From assembly GCF_039534915.1 (NCBI RefSeq), contig NZ_BAAAWE010000001.1:1736001-1800000 (forward strand): a stretch of 64,000 bases of DNA, in the 5' to 3' direction. A model generated the notes under the pieces. The model made no database searches. It was not told the DNA's origin and was given only the letters and a program-made list of their open reading frames with translations. Made by a program: the position numbers and the translations under genes. This document shows, one piece after another, positions 1 through 11,009 of this stretch. The number at the start of each line of letters is the position of its first letter. Within the stretch, counting starts at the first letter, position 1. The DNA comes from Streptomyces roseofulvus. GTDB taxonomy: Bacteria > Actinomycetota > Actinomycetes > Streptomycetales > Streptomycetaceae.

Positions 1-898
<898 letters not shown>

Positions 899-974
899 CC
901 CGGAGGCGGCGCCCCGCCGTGACCTGCGTCACAATGGCAGGGCAGGGGTCGTTTCGCGCGCGAGGAGGTCCGTG

Positions 975-1172
975 ATGCAGGCGAATGTGGGCGACAAACT
1001 GCTGGTGCACGGCCGGACCGTAGGTCAGCACGACCGTACGGCCCAGGTCCTCGAGGTGCGGGGGGAGAACGGCGCTCCCCCGTACAAGGTGAAGTTCGAC
1101 GACGACGGTCACGAGGCCCTGATGTCGCCGGGCCCCGACACCGTCGTCCGCCACCCCGGACAGCAGCGCTAG
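975..1172 (+). CDS. DUF1918 domain small protein
   Basis: A 65-residue acidic/basic protein beginning MQANVGDKLLVHGRTVG and containing PPYKVKFDDDGHEALMSPG, the pattern of the actinobacterial DUF1918 family, which has an SH3-like beta barrel fold. Its function is not established. I chose ATG 975 over the adjacent in-frame GTG 972 because GGAGG at 964-968 is 6 bases from the ATG but only 3 from the GTG. Its stop codon overlaps the stop of the convergent glycosidase-like gene (1169-1172), so the two coding regions meet tail to tail with no spacer. There are no membrane segments or signal peptide. Confidence 0.8.
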   Translation: MQANVGDKLLVHGRTVGQHDRTAQVLEVRGENGAPPYKVKFDDDGHEALMSPGPDTVVRHPGQQR

Positions 1173-2449
1173 GCGGTCCGGGGAGCCCGGGCCCGGGTCG
1201 GGTAGTGGTCGGCCACGGCGGTGGCGAGAGCGCCGTTGCGGTCCTCCGTGACCTCCTTCGCCGCGAAGAAGCAGTGCCCGCCGACGCCCGGCCGTTCCGC
1301 GGCCAGCGCGAGGTGCCGTGACAGCTCCTTCGGGTCCTGCCACGCCTCGGGCTGGCCCGGGTCGCCGGCCTTGTAGAGCGCCTCGCCGATGTAGAGCCCG
1401 ACGCCCGTCCCCCGTACCGCCGCGTGCCACCAGTCGAGCAGCGTGGCGTAGTCGGTGGAGGGGTGGCCGAGGTGCCAGTACAGCTGCGGCACCACGTGGT
1501 CGATCCAGCCCTCCCTGACCCACTTGCGGGTGTCCGCGTACAGGTCGTCGTAGGTGGCCACCCCGGCGCGGGTGTCCGAGCCCTCGGGGTCGTCGGCGAT
1601 GTTCCGCCACACCCCGAAGGGGCTGATCCCGAAGGCCGTCCCCGGCCTGACCTCCTTGATCCGGGCGGACATCTCCGAGACCAGCAGGTCGGTGTTGTGC
1701 CGCCGCCAGTCCGCGCGGTCCGGGAAGCCCGCGCCGTGCCGGGCGTACGTCTCGTCGTCCGCGAAGCCCTCCCCCGCCACCGGGTACGGGTAGAAGTAGT
1801 CGTCCCAGTGGACGGCGTCCAGCGCGTAGCGGCGCACCGCGTCGAGCATGGCGTCCTGGACGAAGCGGCGGACCTCGGGCAGCCCGGGGTCGTAGTACAG
1901 CTTCCCGCCGTACGGCACGGCCCAGTCGGGGTGGAGCCGGGCCGGGTGGGAGGCGGCGAGCCGGGACGGGTCCGTGTGGTTCGCCACCCGGTACGGGTTG
2001 AACCAGGCGTGCAGCTCCAGACCGCGCGCGTGCGCCTCCGTGACGGCCGTGCCCAGCGGGTCCCAGCCGGGGTCGCGTCCCTGGGTGCCGGTGAGGCACT
2101 GCGCCCAGGGTTCGTGAGGCGAAGGCCACAGTGCGTCGGCGGTGGGCCGGACCTGGAGGACGACCGCGTTGAGCCGCCGCTCCACCGCCTTGTCCAGGTG
2201 GGCGAGGAGCTCGGCCTTCTGCTCGGCGGCGGTCAGACCGGCGCGCGACGGCCAGTCCCGGTTGGCGACCGTCGCCACCCACATGCCCCGGAATCCCCCG
2301 GAACGAGCGGCCCGCGCCGAGGTCCGCCCCCCGTCCCGTTCCCGTATCGAGGGGCGTCGGGCGGAGGCACCGGAGGCGCCCGGCCCCACGACGGCGAATG
2401 CCGCTCCCGTTGCGGTCGTCACAAACCCTCTTCTCCCGATAGGCCGCAC
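1169..2449 (-). CDS. Tat-exported glycoside-hydrolase-like protein (GHL10/DUF187 family)
   Basis: A 426-residue protein. The N-terminus MRPIGRRGFVTTATGAAF has a twin-arginine motif and a hydrophobic stretch, so it should leave the cell through the Tat system (tatA/tatC are in this window). From about residue 53 (GGFRGMWVATVANRDWPS) it follows the GHL10 TIM-barrel family, with AWFNPYRV, VHWDDYFYPYPV, FGISPFGVWRN and VVPQLYWHLG. Family members are cell-surface enzymes acting on peptidoglycan or other glycans; the exact substrate here is unknown. The GTG start at 2449 is supported by GAGGGG 5-6 bases upstream. It is transcribed alone and divergently from the hydroxybutyryl-CoA dehydrogenase. Confidence 0.85.
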   Translation of the reverse strand: MRPIGRRGFVTTATGAAFAVVGPGASGASARRPSIRERDGGRTSARAARSGGFRGMWVATVANRDWPSRAGLTAAEQKAELLAHLDKAVERRLNAVVLQVRPTADALWPSPHEPWAQCLTGTQGRDPGWDPLGTAVTEAHARGLELHAWFNPYRVANHTDPSRLAASHPARLHPDWAVPYGGKLYYDPGLPEVRRFVQDAMLDAVRRYALDAVHWDDYFYPYPVAGEGFADDETYARHGAGFPDRADWRRHNTDLLVSEMSARIKEVRPGTAFGISPFGVWRNIADDPEGSDTRAGVATYDDLYADTRKWVREGWIDHVVPQLYWHLGHPSTDYATLLDWWHAAVRGTGVGLYIGEALYKAGDPGQPEAWQDPKELSRHLALAAERPGVGGHCFFAAKEVTEDRNGALATAVADHYPTRARAPRTA

Positions 2450-2621
2450 TTGTACCCCTCAGCTGTCGGATACGTCACACCCCCACGGACAGCATGCCCC
2501 CTCCTCGACCGATCGATCATCGCGCGAATCGGAGTAACGTCATGGGGTCGAGGCGTGCGCACCGGAATCACACGGGGGCCCGCCGCCAGAGAAGAGCGAA
2601 AGGCACGAGGTGACGGACTCC

Positions 2622-3482
2622 ATGGCCGACATTGAGCGCGTCGGAGTGGTGGGCTGCGGCCAGATGGGCGCGGGCATCGCAGAGGTGTGTGCCCGGAGCG
2701 GCCTCGAGGTGAAGGTGGCCGAGACCACCGGCGAGGCCCTGGAGATCGGCCGTACCCGGCTGCTGAACTCGCTGACCAAGGCCGCCGAACGCGGCAAGAT
2801 CAGCGAGGAGGAGCGGGACGCGGCGCTGGCGAACCTGAGCTTCACCACCGACCTGGGCGAGTTCGCCGACCGCGACCTCGTCATCGAGGCGGTCGTCGAG
2901 AACGAGCAGGTCAAGACCGAGATCTTCCAGGTCCTCGACCAGGTCCTGACCCGGCCGGACGCCATCCTGGCCTCGAACACCTCCTCCATCCCGCTGGTGA
3001 AGCTGGCCGTGGCGACCTCCCGCCCCGACCACGTCGTCGGCATCCACTTCTTCAACCCGGCCCCCGTGCAGAAGCTGGTCGAGCTGATCCCCGCCCTCAC
3101 CACCTCCGAGGGCACCATCAGCCGGGCGCAGGCCTTCGCCGAGAAGGTGCTCGGCAAGCACGCCATCCGCGCCCAGGACCGCTCCGGCTTCATCGTGAAC
3201 GCCCTGCTCGTGCCGTACCTGCTCTCGGCGATCCGGATGTTCGAGTCCGGCATCGCGAGCCGCGAGGACATCGACAACGGCATGGAGTTCGGCTGCGCCC
3301 ACCCCATGGGCCCGCTGAAGCTCTCGGACCTGATCGGCCTCGACACGATCGCCTCGATCGCCGACTCGATGTACTCCGAGTTCAAGGAGCCGCTGTACGC
3401 CGCTCCCCCGCTGCTCCAGCGGATGGTGGACGCGGGCCGGCTGGGCCGCAAGACGGGCTCCGGCTTCTACGTCTACTCCTGA
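2622..3482 (+). CDS. 3-hydroxybutyryl-CoA dehydrogenase
   Basis: This enzyme interconverts (S)-3-hydroxybutyryl-CoA and acetoacetyl-CoA in fatty-acid degradation or polyhydroxybutyrate/ethylmalonyl-CoA metabolism in the cytosol. The Rossmann motif VVGCGQMGAGIAEV is at the N-terminus, the FadB-type active-site region IHFFNPAPVQKLVEL is in the middle, and the C-terminal dimerisation domain carries DRSGFIVNALLVPYL. The length of 286 residues is normal for the family. ATG 2622 is preferred because GAGGTGA sits 8 bases upstream; an in-frame GTG at 2610 would add four residues (MTDS) and has only a weak AAGG. It is a single gene followed by a strong bidirectional terminator. Confidence 0.92.
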   Translation: MADIERVGVVGCGQMGAGIAEVCARSGLEVKVAETTGEALEIGRTRLLNSLTKAAERGKISEEERDAALANLSFTTDLGEFADRDLVIEAVVENEQVKTEIFQVLDQVLTRPDAILASNTSSIPLVKLAVATSRPDHVVGIHFFNPAPVQKLVELIPALTTSEGTISRAQAFAEKVLGKHAIRAQDRSGFIVNALLVPYLLSAIRMFESGIASREDIDNGMEFGCAHPMGPLKLSDLIGLDTIASIADSMYSEFKEPLYAAPPLLQRMVDAGRLGRKTGSGFYVYS

Positions 3483-3532
3483 CCCACCCCCTGACGCCCC
3501 CGGCGTCCCACGGATGTCGCTCTCCGCGACCG

Positions 3533-3568
3533 GAACGGCCCGTACCCCCGCACAGGTACGGGCCGTTC
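3533..3568. terminator. Bidirectional terminator between hbd-like gene and NUDIX gene
   Basis: A perfect 14-bp inverted repeat (GAACGGCCCGTACC, 3533-3546, and its complement, 3555-3568) with an 8-base loop lies between two convergent genes. There is no U-tract, which is common for actinobacterial terminators. Confidence 0.75.
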
Positions 3569-3593
3569 GCCTTTCCCCGCCGTCAGGCGGACG

Positions 3594-4124
3594 TCAGCCG
3601 AGCCGCAGATGGCGGAGCATCAGCAGCCCCGCCGCCATGTTCGCGGCCGGGATCTCGCCGCGGGCGATCAGCTCCGGGACCTCCTTCAGCGGCACCCAGG
3701 CGCGCCGCGAGGACTCGAAGCCGTCGGCCGGCGGGCCGGTCCAGCCGGCCCTGTCCGTCCAGTAGAGGTGGTGCCGGGCGTCGCTGAGCCCGTTGGAGGG
3801 CTCGACGGTGAGGAGGTGGCGCAGCGGCCCCGGCCGCCAGCCGGTCTCCTCCTCCATCTCGCGGGCGGCGGCGGCCTCGGGGGTCTCGCCGTCCTCGACG
3901 ACGCCGGCGGCCAGCTCCCACCCCCAGCTGTCGGTGATGAAGCGGTGGCGCCAGAGCATGAGGACCTCGTCGGCGTCGTTGACGACGGTCGCGGCGGCGA
4001 CGGGGCGGAGTCGGATCAGATAGTGGTCGAGGTGGCGGCCGTCCGGGAGTTCGACGTCCGCGAGGTTCACTCGGAACCAACGGTTTTCATAGACGGAGCG
4101 TTCACTCAGTTTCGTCCACTGCAC
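3594..4124 (-). CDS. NUDIX hydrolase (ADP-ribose pyrophosphatase-like)
   Basis: A 176-residue protein with a complete NUDIX box at residues 74-96 (GVVEDGE, seven residues, then REMEEETGW). The REMEEE glutamates would bind Mg2+ for hydrolysis of a nucleoside-diphosphate-linked substrate. The preceding HYLIRLRPVAAATVV and the late FESSRRAWVPLKEV resemble ADP-ribose/ADP-sugar hydrolases, but the substrate is not fixed by sequence. I place the start at GTG 4124 because AAGGTGG lies just upstream. An in-frame start at 4175 would add 17 poorly conserved residues and is less likely. It lies 62 bases downstream of the HTH/TPR regulator on the same strand and may be cotranscribed with it. Confidence 0.85.
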   Translation of the reverse strand: MQWTKLSERSVYENRWFRVNLADVELPDGRHLDHYLIRLRPVAAATVVNDADEVLMLWRHRFITDSWGWELAAGVVEDGETPEAAAAREMEEETGWRPGPLRHLLTVEPSNGLSDARHHLYWTDRAGWTGPPADGFESSRRAWVPLKEVPELIARGEIPAANMAAGLLMLRHLRLG

Positions 4125-4186
4125 GTTCTTGCCACCTTCCGACTGGTAGGCGCGTGTTCGGTGGCAATATCGCATCAGTTCGACGG

Positions 4187-5527
4187 TCAGAGGGGAACGC
4201 GCAACGCCCCGTCGATCAGCTCCGCCGCCTCCCGCGCGTCCCCCGCGTCGCTGGCCAGCAGGTACTCCCGGGCCTGCCGCAGCCGGTCCCGCAGCCGCCG
4301 GGACTCCATCCCGCGCGCCCGTTCGGTCATCTCGACCGCCGTCCGCGCCGCCGAGTCCGCCTCGCCCTGCCGCAGTTCGACCTGGCAGAGCAGCGCGAGC
4401 CGGTGCACCCGGCCCCGGTCGTGCGAAGGCGCCCGCGCCGCCCGCGCCGCCTGCTCGTACGCCCCCGCGAGATCACCCAGACTGAGGAGCGCCTCCGCGA
4501 CCTGCACGTTGACGAGGCCGGGCTGCACGTACCCCGTCTCGGCCGGCTCCGCCGCCGGCGCGATCCGCTCCGCCGCCGCCTCGGCCCGCCGGATGCAGTC
4601 GAGCGCCGCCCGCCCGTCGCCGAGCCGGGCGTACGCCTTCGCCTGCATCGCCGTCAGATCGGCCGCCAGCGCCGGGGTGATGGTCCCGTCGGCCCCCCGC
4701 AGCGCCGCCTCCGCGAAGGCCACCGCCTGCCGGAACTCCCCGAGCAGCAACGACTGGTTGACCATCAGCGCGATCACGTACGCCCCGAACGCCCGGTCCC
4801 CGCTGGCCTTCGCGAGCCGCAGCGCCTGGTGGAAGTAGCGCTGCGCGAGACCGTGCGCGTCGCCGTCGTAGGCGCAGATCCCGGCCACCGCCACCAGTCC
4901 CCCGGTGGCCCGGTGCAGGGCGCGCCCCAGGGCGTCGCTGTAGGAGCCGCGCAACCGGGGCGCGGCCTCGGTGGTCAGGAAGCCGACGATCCTGGCCCGG
5001 GTCGCGATGCCGCCGGCCTTCCGGTACATCTGCTCGTAGTGCGCGCGGGCCGCCATGAGCAGGGCGATGTCGGCGGGCTCCACCCGGGTCAGTCCCGTCC
5101 GGGAGACGTCGGTGTCCTCCGGCGGGTTCTCCCACTCCCACACCGGCATCACCGCCGGCGTGCCGGTCACCGCCGGGGCGGAGACCAGGTACGGGCGCTG
5201 CTGCTCGTCCGAGCGCCACAGGGCGGTGGCCCGGTCGACGAAGCCGGAGAGCGGGGTGCCGGGCGCGGGCGGGCCGCCGCCGGGCACGCCGAGCCCGATG
5301 TCGTCGAGGGTGACGGGCCTGCCGAGCCGGGCCGCGAGCACCTCGCAGATCAGGTCGGGCACCTGGCCACGCGGCCGCTGGCCCTTCAACCACCGTGCCA
5401 CGGCGGTGTGTTCGTAACGCAGGGCAAGGCCCCTGGCCCGTCCGGCCCGGTTCACACGGTCGGCGAGCCCGGCGTTGGAGACGCCCGCCTCGTCCAGGAG
5501 GGCGTCGAGCAGGGTGTTGGGCTGCAT
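4187..5527 (-). CDS. HTH/TPR regulatory protein (NsdA-like)
   Basis: A 446-residue protein. Residues 1-75 look like a divergent XRE-type DNA-binding domain (LADRVNRAGRARGLALRYEH, then TAVARWLKGQRPRG). The rest is alpha-helical with TPR-like pairs, for example YFHQALRLAKASGDRAFGAY and AVAFAEAALRGADG. This layout is that of the Streptomyces NsdA-type regulators, some of which repress differentiation and antibiotic production. Membership in that family is by resemblance, and the target is unknown. ATG 5527 has GGAGGGG just upstream. A 14-bp palindrome lies about 55 bp upstream and could be an operator. Confidence 0.75.
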   Translation of the reverse strand: MQPNTLLDALLDEAGVSNAGLADRVNRAGRARGLALRYEHTAVARWLKGQRPRGQVPDLICEVLAARLGRPVTLDDIGLGVPGGGPPAPGTPLSGFVDRATALWRSDEQQRPYLVSAPAVTGTPAVMPVWEWENPPEDTDVSRTGLTRVEPADIALLMAARAHYEQMYRKAGGIATRARIVGFLTTEAAPRLRGSYSDALGRALHRATGGLVAVAGICAYDGDAHGLAQRYFHQALRLAKASGDRAFGAYVIALMVNQSLLLGEFRQAVAFAEAALRGADGTITPALAADLTAMQAKAYARLGDGRAALDCIRRAEAAAERIAPAAEPAETGYVQPGLVNVQVAEALLSLGDLAGAYEQAARAARAPSHDRGRVHRLALLCQVELRQGEADSAARTAVEMTERARGMESRRLRDRLRQAREYLLASDAGDAREAAELIDGALRVPL

Positions 5528-5579
5528 GGCCCCTCCGGTCGCTCGGTGAACTCAGCGTAGCGGTGGCCGAATTCGCGCG

Positions 5580-5593
5580 GTGCGATTTCGCAC
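5580..5593. promoter_or_regulatory. Palindrome upstream of the HTH/TPR regulator
   Basis: GTGCGA-TT-TCGCAC is a perfect 14-base palindrome centred about 60 bases before the regulator's ATG, where an autoregulatory operator would be expected. A second short hairpin (GTTCTCGCC, 5667-5675, paired with 5680-5688) lies farther upstream. Function is inferred from position only. Confidence 0.35.
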
Positions 5594-5733
5594 GGGGTGT
5601 GAACGAAGTACCCGTTCTTCCGGTCCGTGCGCGCTCCCGCCGGCGGAGCCGTAGCGCTTGACTGGGGTTCTCGCCAGCAGGCGAGAACGACCGGGCCGCC
5701 GGCTCCCCCTCGTACAGTGCGGTCGCCCGGTCC

Positions 5734-5787
5734 GCGCCGCCCGCCCCGCCAGATCTGCCCGACACTCCGTGGCGGGGCGGGCGGCGC
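5734..5787 (-). terminator. Terminator of the SpoIIE-type phosphatase gene
   Basis: An 18-bp perfect inverted repeat (5734-5751 with 5770-5787, 18-base loop) begins 22 bases after the phosphatase stop codon. It separates that gene from the downstream regulator transcribed in the same direction. Confidence 0.75.
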
Positions 5788-5808
5788 CCGTATCCCCGGT
5801 CCCTCCGC

Positions 5809-6900
5809 TCAGCAGTGGGTGGAGGGAGCGGGCCGGGGACGGCGCAGCCCGGGTTCGGCGGGCTGCGCCGGTACGCGGACGCGGTCGTTGCGGACGACGA
5901 GCAGGGCCACGTCGTCGTCGAGCCGGCCGCCGGTGTGCCGCAGCAGCGCCTCGTGGGTCTGCCGGACGACGGCCCCGGGCGGCCGTCCCGCGCTCCGGGC
6001 GAGCGCCGCTTCGAGGCCGAAGAACCGGCCGCGGTCGTCCCGGGCCTCCTCCGCCCCGTCGGTGTACAGCACCAGCGTCTCGCCGGGCAGCAGGCGGGCG
6101 GCGGTGTACGGGACGAGCACGTCCGGCAGCGGCAGCACGCCGAGCGGCGGCAGCGGTTCGCCCACCGGCAGCCGCTCCACCCGGGGGCCGATCCGGTACG
6201 GGGCCGGGTGGCCGCAGTCGAGGACGGCGAGCCGCCCGTCGGGCCGGACCTCCAGGAGCAGCAGCGTCACGAACTCCTCGGCCACCGGGTGTTCGGGCTC
6301 TCCCCCGCCGCCCGCCGGATGCTCGTCCCGGGCCCGCTCCCGCAGGTGCCGCTGGAGCGCCCGCTCCAACCGCCGCAGCACCCCGCCGAGTTCGGCCTCG
6401 TCGTGGGCGGCCTCCCGGAAGCTCCCCAGGACGGCGACGACCGCGCCCAGGGCGGCCAGGCCGTGGCCCCGCACGTCCCCGACGACGATCCGCACCCCGT
6501 ACGGCGTCGCCACCGCCTCGTACAGGTCGCCGCCCACCGAGGCGCCACGAGTGGCCGACAACTGCCCGGCGGCGAGGGCGAGTCCGTCGAGCCGGGCGGG
6601 CGGCGGGCGCAGCAGCACCAGCTGGGTCGCCTCGGCGACGGCCCGCACCCGGGCCAGCTCGCGCCGCAGCTGCCACCGCACCCCGAGGACCAGCCCCGTG
6701 CCGACGGTCAGGAAGACGATGCTGGTCGCGATCCGCATCGGCAGCCCGGGCTGCCGGGCCAGCGGACAGCCGAACTTCCACGCCACCGCCGCGGCGCCCC
6801 AGCCGACGGGGAGCGCGAGCGGGGCGGACCGGCGGAGCCGGGAGGCGACGGCACTCAGGGCCCTGGTACGGCGGCGGTCGTCACGGCTGGTACGGATCAT
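5809..6900 (-). CDS. Membrane-anchored PP2C/SpoIIE-family serine phosphatase
   Basis: A 363-residue protein. Two hydrophobic segments near residues 28-46 and 58-78 anchor it. The catalytic SpoIIE domain follows, with ASVGGDLYEAV (metal-binding Asp), VRIVVGDVRGHGLAA, VLDCGHPAPYRI, GETLVLYTDGAEEARD and LDDDVALLVVRND. Enzymes of this class dephosphorylate anti-sigma-factor antagonists. There is no PAS, GAF or kinase domain, so the sensory input is probably the short membrane part. ATG 6900 is preceded by GGGAAGGG. It is monocistronic, ending at a strong hairpin, and the partner antagonist is not encoded nearby. Confidence 0.85.
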   Translation of the reverse strand: MIRTSRDDRRRTRALSAVASRLRRSAPLALPVGWGAAAVAWKFGCPLARQPGLPMRIATSIVFLTVGTGLVLGVRWQLRRELARVRAVAEATQLVLLRPPPARLDGLALAAGQLSATRGASVGGDLYEAVATPYGVRIVVGDVRGHGLAALGAVVAVLGSFREAAHDEAELGGVLRRLERALQRHLRERARDEHPAGGGGEPEHPVAEEFVTLLLLEVRPDGRLAVLDCGHPAPYRIGPRVERLPVGEPLPPLGVLPLPDVLVPYTAARLLPGETLVLYTDGAEEARDDRGRFFGLEAALARSAGRPPGAVVRQTHEALLRHTGGRLDDDVALLVVRNDRVRVPAQPAEPGLRRPRPAPSTHC

Positions 6901-7133
6901 GTACGGCCCTTCCCGAGCCCCGACGGCGCCCGAAGGCCCCGCGGCACACAGGTCCGCCCCTGTGGCCGCGTCGATTCTGCCGACCGCGCGGACCACGGCG
7001 GAACACCCCCCGGCGATCTCACCCGAAGGAGTGAGCGCCCCCGGCGCGCCGCCCCACGCCAGGGGCGCGCCACGCGAACGGACGACCGGCCACCGCCGGC
7101 CCGTACGGGTGCGAGGGGCCCGGGAACGGCGGA

Positions 7134-7166
7134 GGGCCGCCCCGGGAGGTGGTCCCGGGGCGGCCC
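7134..7166 (-). terminator. Terminator of pheST
   Basis: A perfect 14-bp stem (GGGCCGCCCCGGGA at 7134-7147 with 7153-7166, 5-base loop) lies 21 bases after the pheT stop codon. The 230 bases between this hairpin and the phosphatase start hold other GC-rich inverted repeats, including two GGCGCGCC palindromes, but no gene. Confidence 0.75.
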
Positions 7167-7187
7167 TTCGTGGGTGCCGGTGTGGCG

Positions 7188-9715
7188 TCAGGCGCCGCGC
7201 AGGACGGCGCCCGTGTGCTCGGCGGCCCGGGCGACGGCGGCGTCGCGGGCGGCGGTGGCCTCCTCGACGGTGAGCGTGCGGTCCTCGGCGCGGAACTTCA
7301 GCGCGTACGCCAGGGACTTCTTGCCCTCGCCGACCTGGTCGCCGGTGTAGACGTCGAACAGGCGGATGGACTCCAGGAGCTCGCCCGCGCCCTCGGTCAG
7401 GTGCCGCTCGACCTCGGCGGACGGGACGGCCTGCTCGACGACCAGGGCCACGTCCTGGGTGGCGACCGGGAAGGCGGAGATGCGCGGGGCCTTGACAAGG
7501 CCGGTGCTCGACCGCTCCAGGACGTCCAGGTCCAGCTCCATGGCGCAGGAGCGGGCCGGCAGGCCCAGCGCCTTGACGACGCGCGGGTGGAGCTCGCCGC
7601 CGTGGCCGGCGAGGGTCTTGACCCCGTCGACCATGACGTGGAAGGCGGCGCAGCGGCCCGGGTGCCACGGGGCGTGCTGGTCGGCCTCGATCAGCAGCTC
7701 CGCGCCGGCCTCGGCGGCGACGGTGCGGGCGGCCTCGATCGCGTCGGCCCAGTCGGCCGGGCGGCCCTTGCCCCACCAGCCGGACTGCTCGCGGGCGCCG
7801 GCGAGGACGACGGCGGCGCGGCGCGGCTGCGCGGGCAGCGCGGCGTTGACGCCGGCGATCTCCTCGTCGGTGGGACGCCGGTCGACCGGCAGGCGGACGG
7901 CGACCTTCGGCTCGCCCTCCGGGCGGAAGACCAGACCGGTCTCGAAGAGGGCCAGGTCGTGGCTGCCGCGGCTGTCGTTCCGGCGCAGCGCGGCGAGCAG
8001 GCCGGGGAGCAGCGTGGTGCGGAGCGCGGGCTCCTCGTCGGAGAGCGGGTTGACGAGGGTGACGACCTCGCGGCGGGCGTCGTCCGCGTCGAGGCCGAGC
8101 TGGTCGAGCGCCTGCTGCCCCATGAAGGGGTAGTTCAGGGCCTCGACGTAGCCGGCGCCGGCGAGGGCGCGGCCGACCCGGCGGTGGACGCGCTGGCGCT
8201 CGGTGAGGCCGCGGCCGGCCGGGGGCTTCGGCAGCGTGGAGGGCAGGTTCTCGTAGCCCTCCAGCCGGATGACCTCCTCGGCGAGGTCGTTCGGCTCGTT
8301 CAGGTCGGGGCGCCACGAGGGCACGGTGACGACGAGCTCGTCCTGGCCGTAGACGTCGCAGCCGATCTCCTGGAGGCGGCGGACGACGGTCTCGCGGCCG
8401 TACGCCACACCCGCGACCTTGTCGGGGTGGTTCGCCGGCATGGAGATGGTGCGCGGGGCCGACGGGGCGGCGATCTCGGTGACGCCGGCCTCGGCGGTGC
8501 CGCCCGCGAGCAGCACCAGCAGGTCCACCGTGCGCTGCGCGGCAGCGGCGGCGGCCTGCGGGTCCACGCCGCGCTCGAAGCGCTTGGACGCCTCGGAGGA
8601 CAGCTTGTGGCGGCGGGCCGTGCGGGCGATCGAGATGGCGTCGAAGTGCGCGGCCTCGATGACGACCTCGGTGGAGCCGGTGACGGCACCGGTCTCGGGG
8701 TCGGTCACCGGGTCGGCGATCTCCGTGTGGGCACCGCCCATGACGCCCGCGATGCCGATGGGGCCGCGGTTGTCGGTGATGACGAGGTCCGCGGCGTCGA
8801 GGACGCGCGCGGTGCCGTCGAGGGTGGTGATCTTCTCGCCGGCCTCGGCGCGGCGGACCCCGATGGGGCCGTCGAGCCGGGTGCGGTCGTAGGCGTGCAG
8901 CGGCTGGCCGAGCTCCAGCATCACGTAGTTGGTGATGTCGACGGCGAGCGAGATCGGGCGCATGCCGGCCTTCTGGAGGCGGCGCTGCAGCCAGATCGGC
9001 GACCGGGCCTCGGGGTCGAGGCCGACGACCGTGCGGGCCGTGAAGCGGTCGCAGCCGATCGGGTCGGTGACCTGGACCGGGTAGCCGTACGAGTTCGGCG
9101 CGGGCACGTCGAGGAGCGCCGGGTCGCGCAGCGGCAGCCCGTACGCGATGGCGGCCTCGCGGGCGACGCCGCGCATCGAGAGGCAGTAGCCGCGGTCCGG
9201 GGTGACGGCGATGTCGAGGACCTCGTCGTACAGCTCCAGGAGGACGGTGGCGTCGAGGCCGACCTCGTGCTCCGGCGGCAGGACGATGATCCCGTGGTTC
9301 GGGTCCTCGCCCATGCCCAGCTCCTCGCTGGAGCAGATCATGCCGCGCGAGACCTTGCCGTACGTCTTGCGCTCGGCGATGCGGAAGTCACCGGGGAGGA
9401 CGGCGCCGGGCAGGGCCACGACGACCTTGTCGCCGACGGCGAAGTTCCGGGCGCCGCAGATGATCTCCTGGGGCTCGCCGGTGCCGTTGGCCTGGCCGAC
9501 GTCGACGGTGCAGAAGCGGATGGGCTTCTTGAACTCCGTCAGCTCCTCGATGGTGAGGACCTTGCCGACCACCAGCGGGCCGGTGAGGCCGGCGCCGAGC
9601 TGCTCGACGGTCTCGACCTCGAGGCCGGCGGTGATGAGCTTGGCCTGGACGTCGCGGCCGGTCTCCGTCGCCGGCAGGTCGACGTACTCCCGCAGCCAAG
9701 AAAGCGGGACCCGCA

Positions 9716-9716
<1 letters not shown>
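7188..9716 (-). CDS. pheT: Phenylalanine-tRNA ligase beta subunit
   Basis: An 842-residue large subunit of the alpha2-beta2 synthetase that charges tRNA-Phe. The N-terminus [15 protein letters not shown] and the EMAP-like tRNA-binding domain (about residues 40-155, with [25 protein letters not shown]) come first. The B3/B4 editing region and B5 domain follow, and a C-terminal anticodon-binding FDX domain ends the protein ([14 protein letters not shown] and so on). Length and order are normal. Its ATG overlaps the pheS stop by one base (TGATG at 9714-9718), so the two subunits are translationally coupled. Confidence 0.97.
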
Positions 9717-10987
<1,271 letters not shown>

Positions 10988-11009
10988 TCAGGTCTCGGTG
11001 GGTGAGACG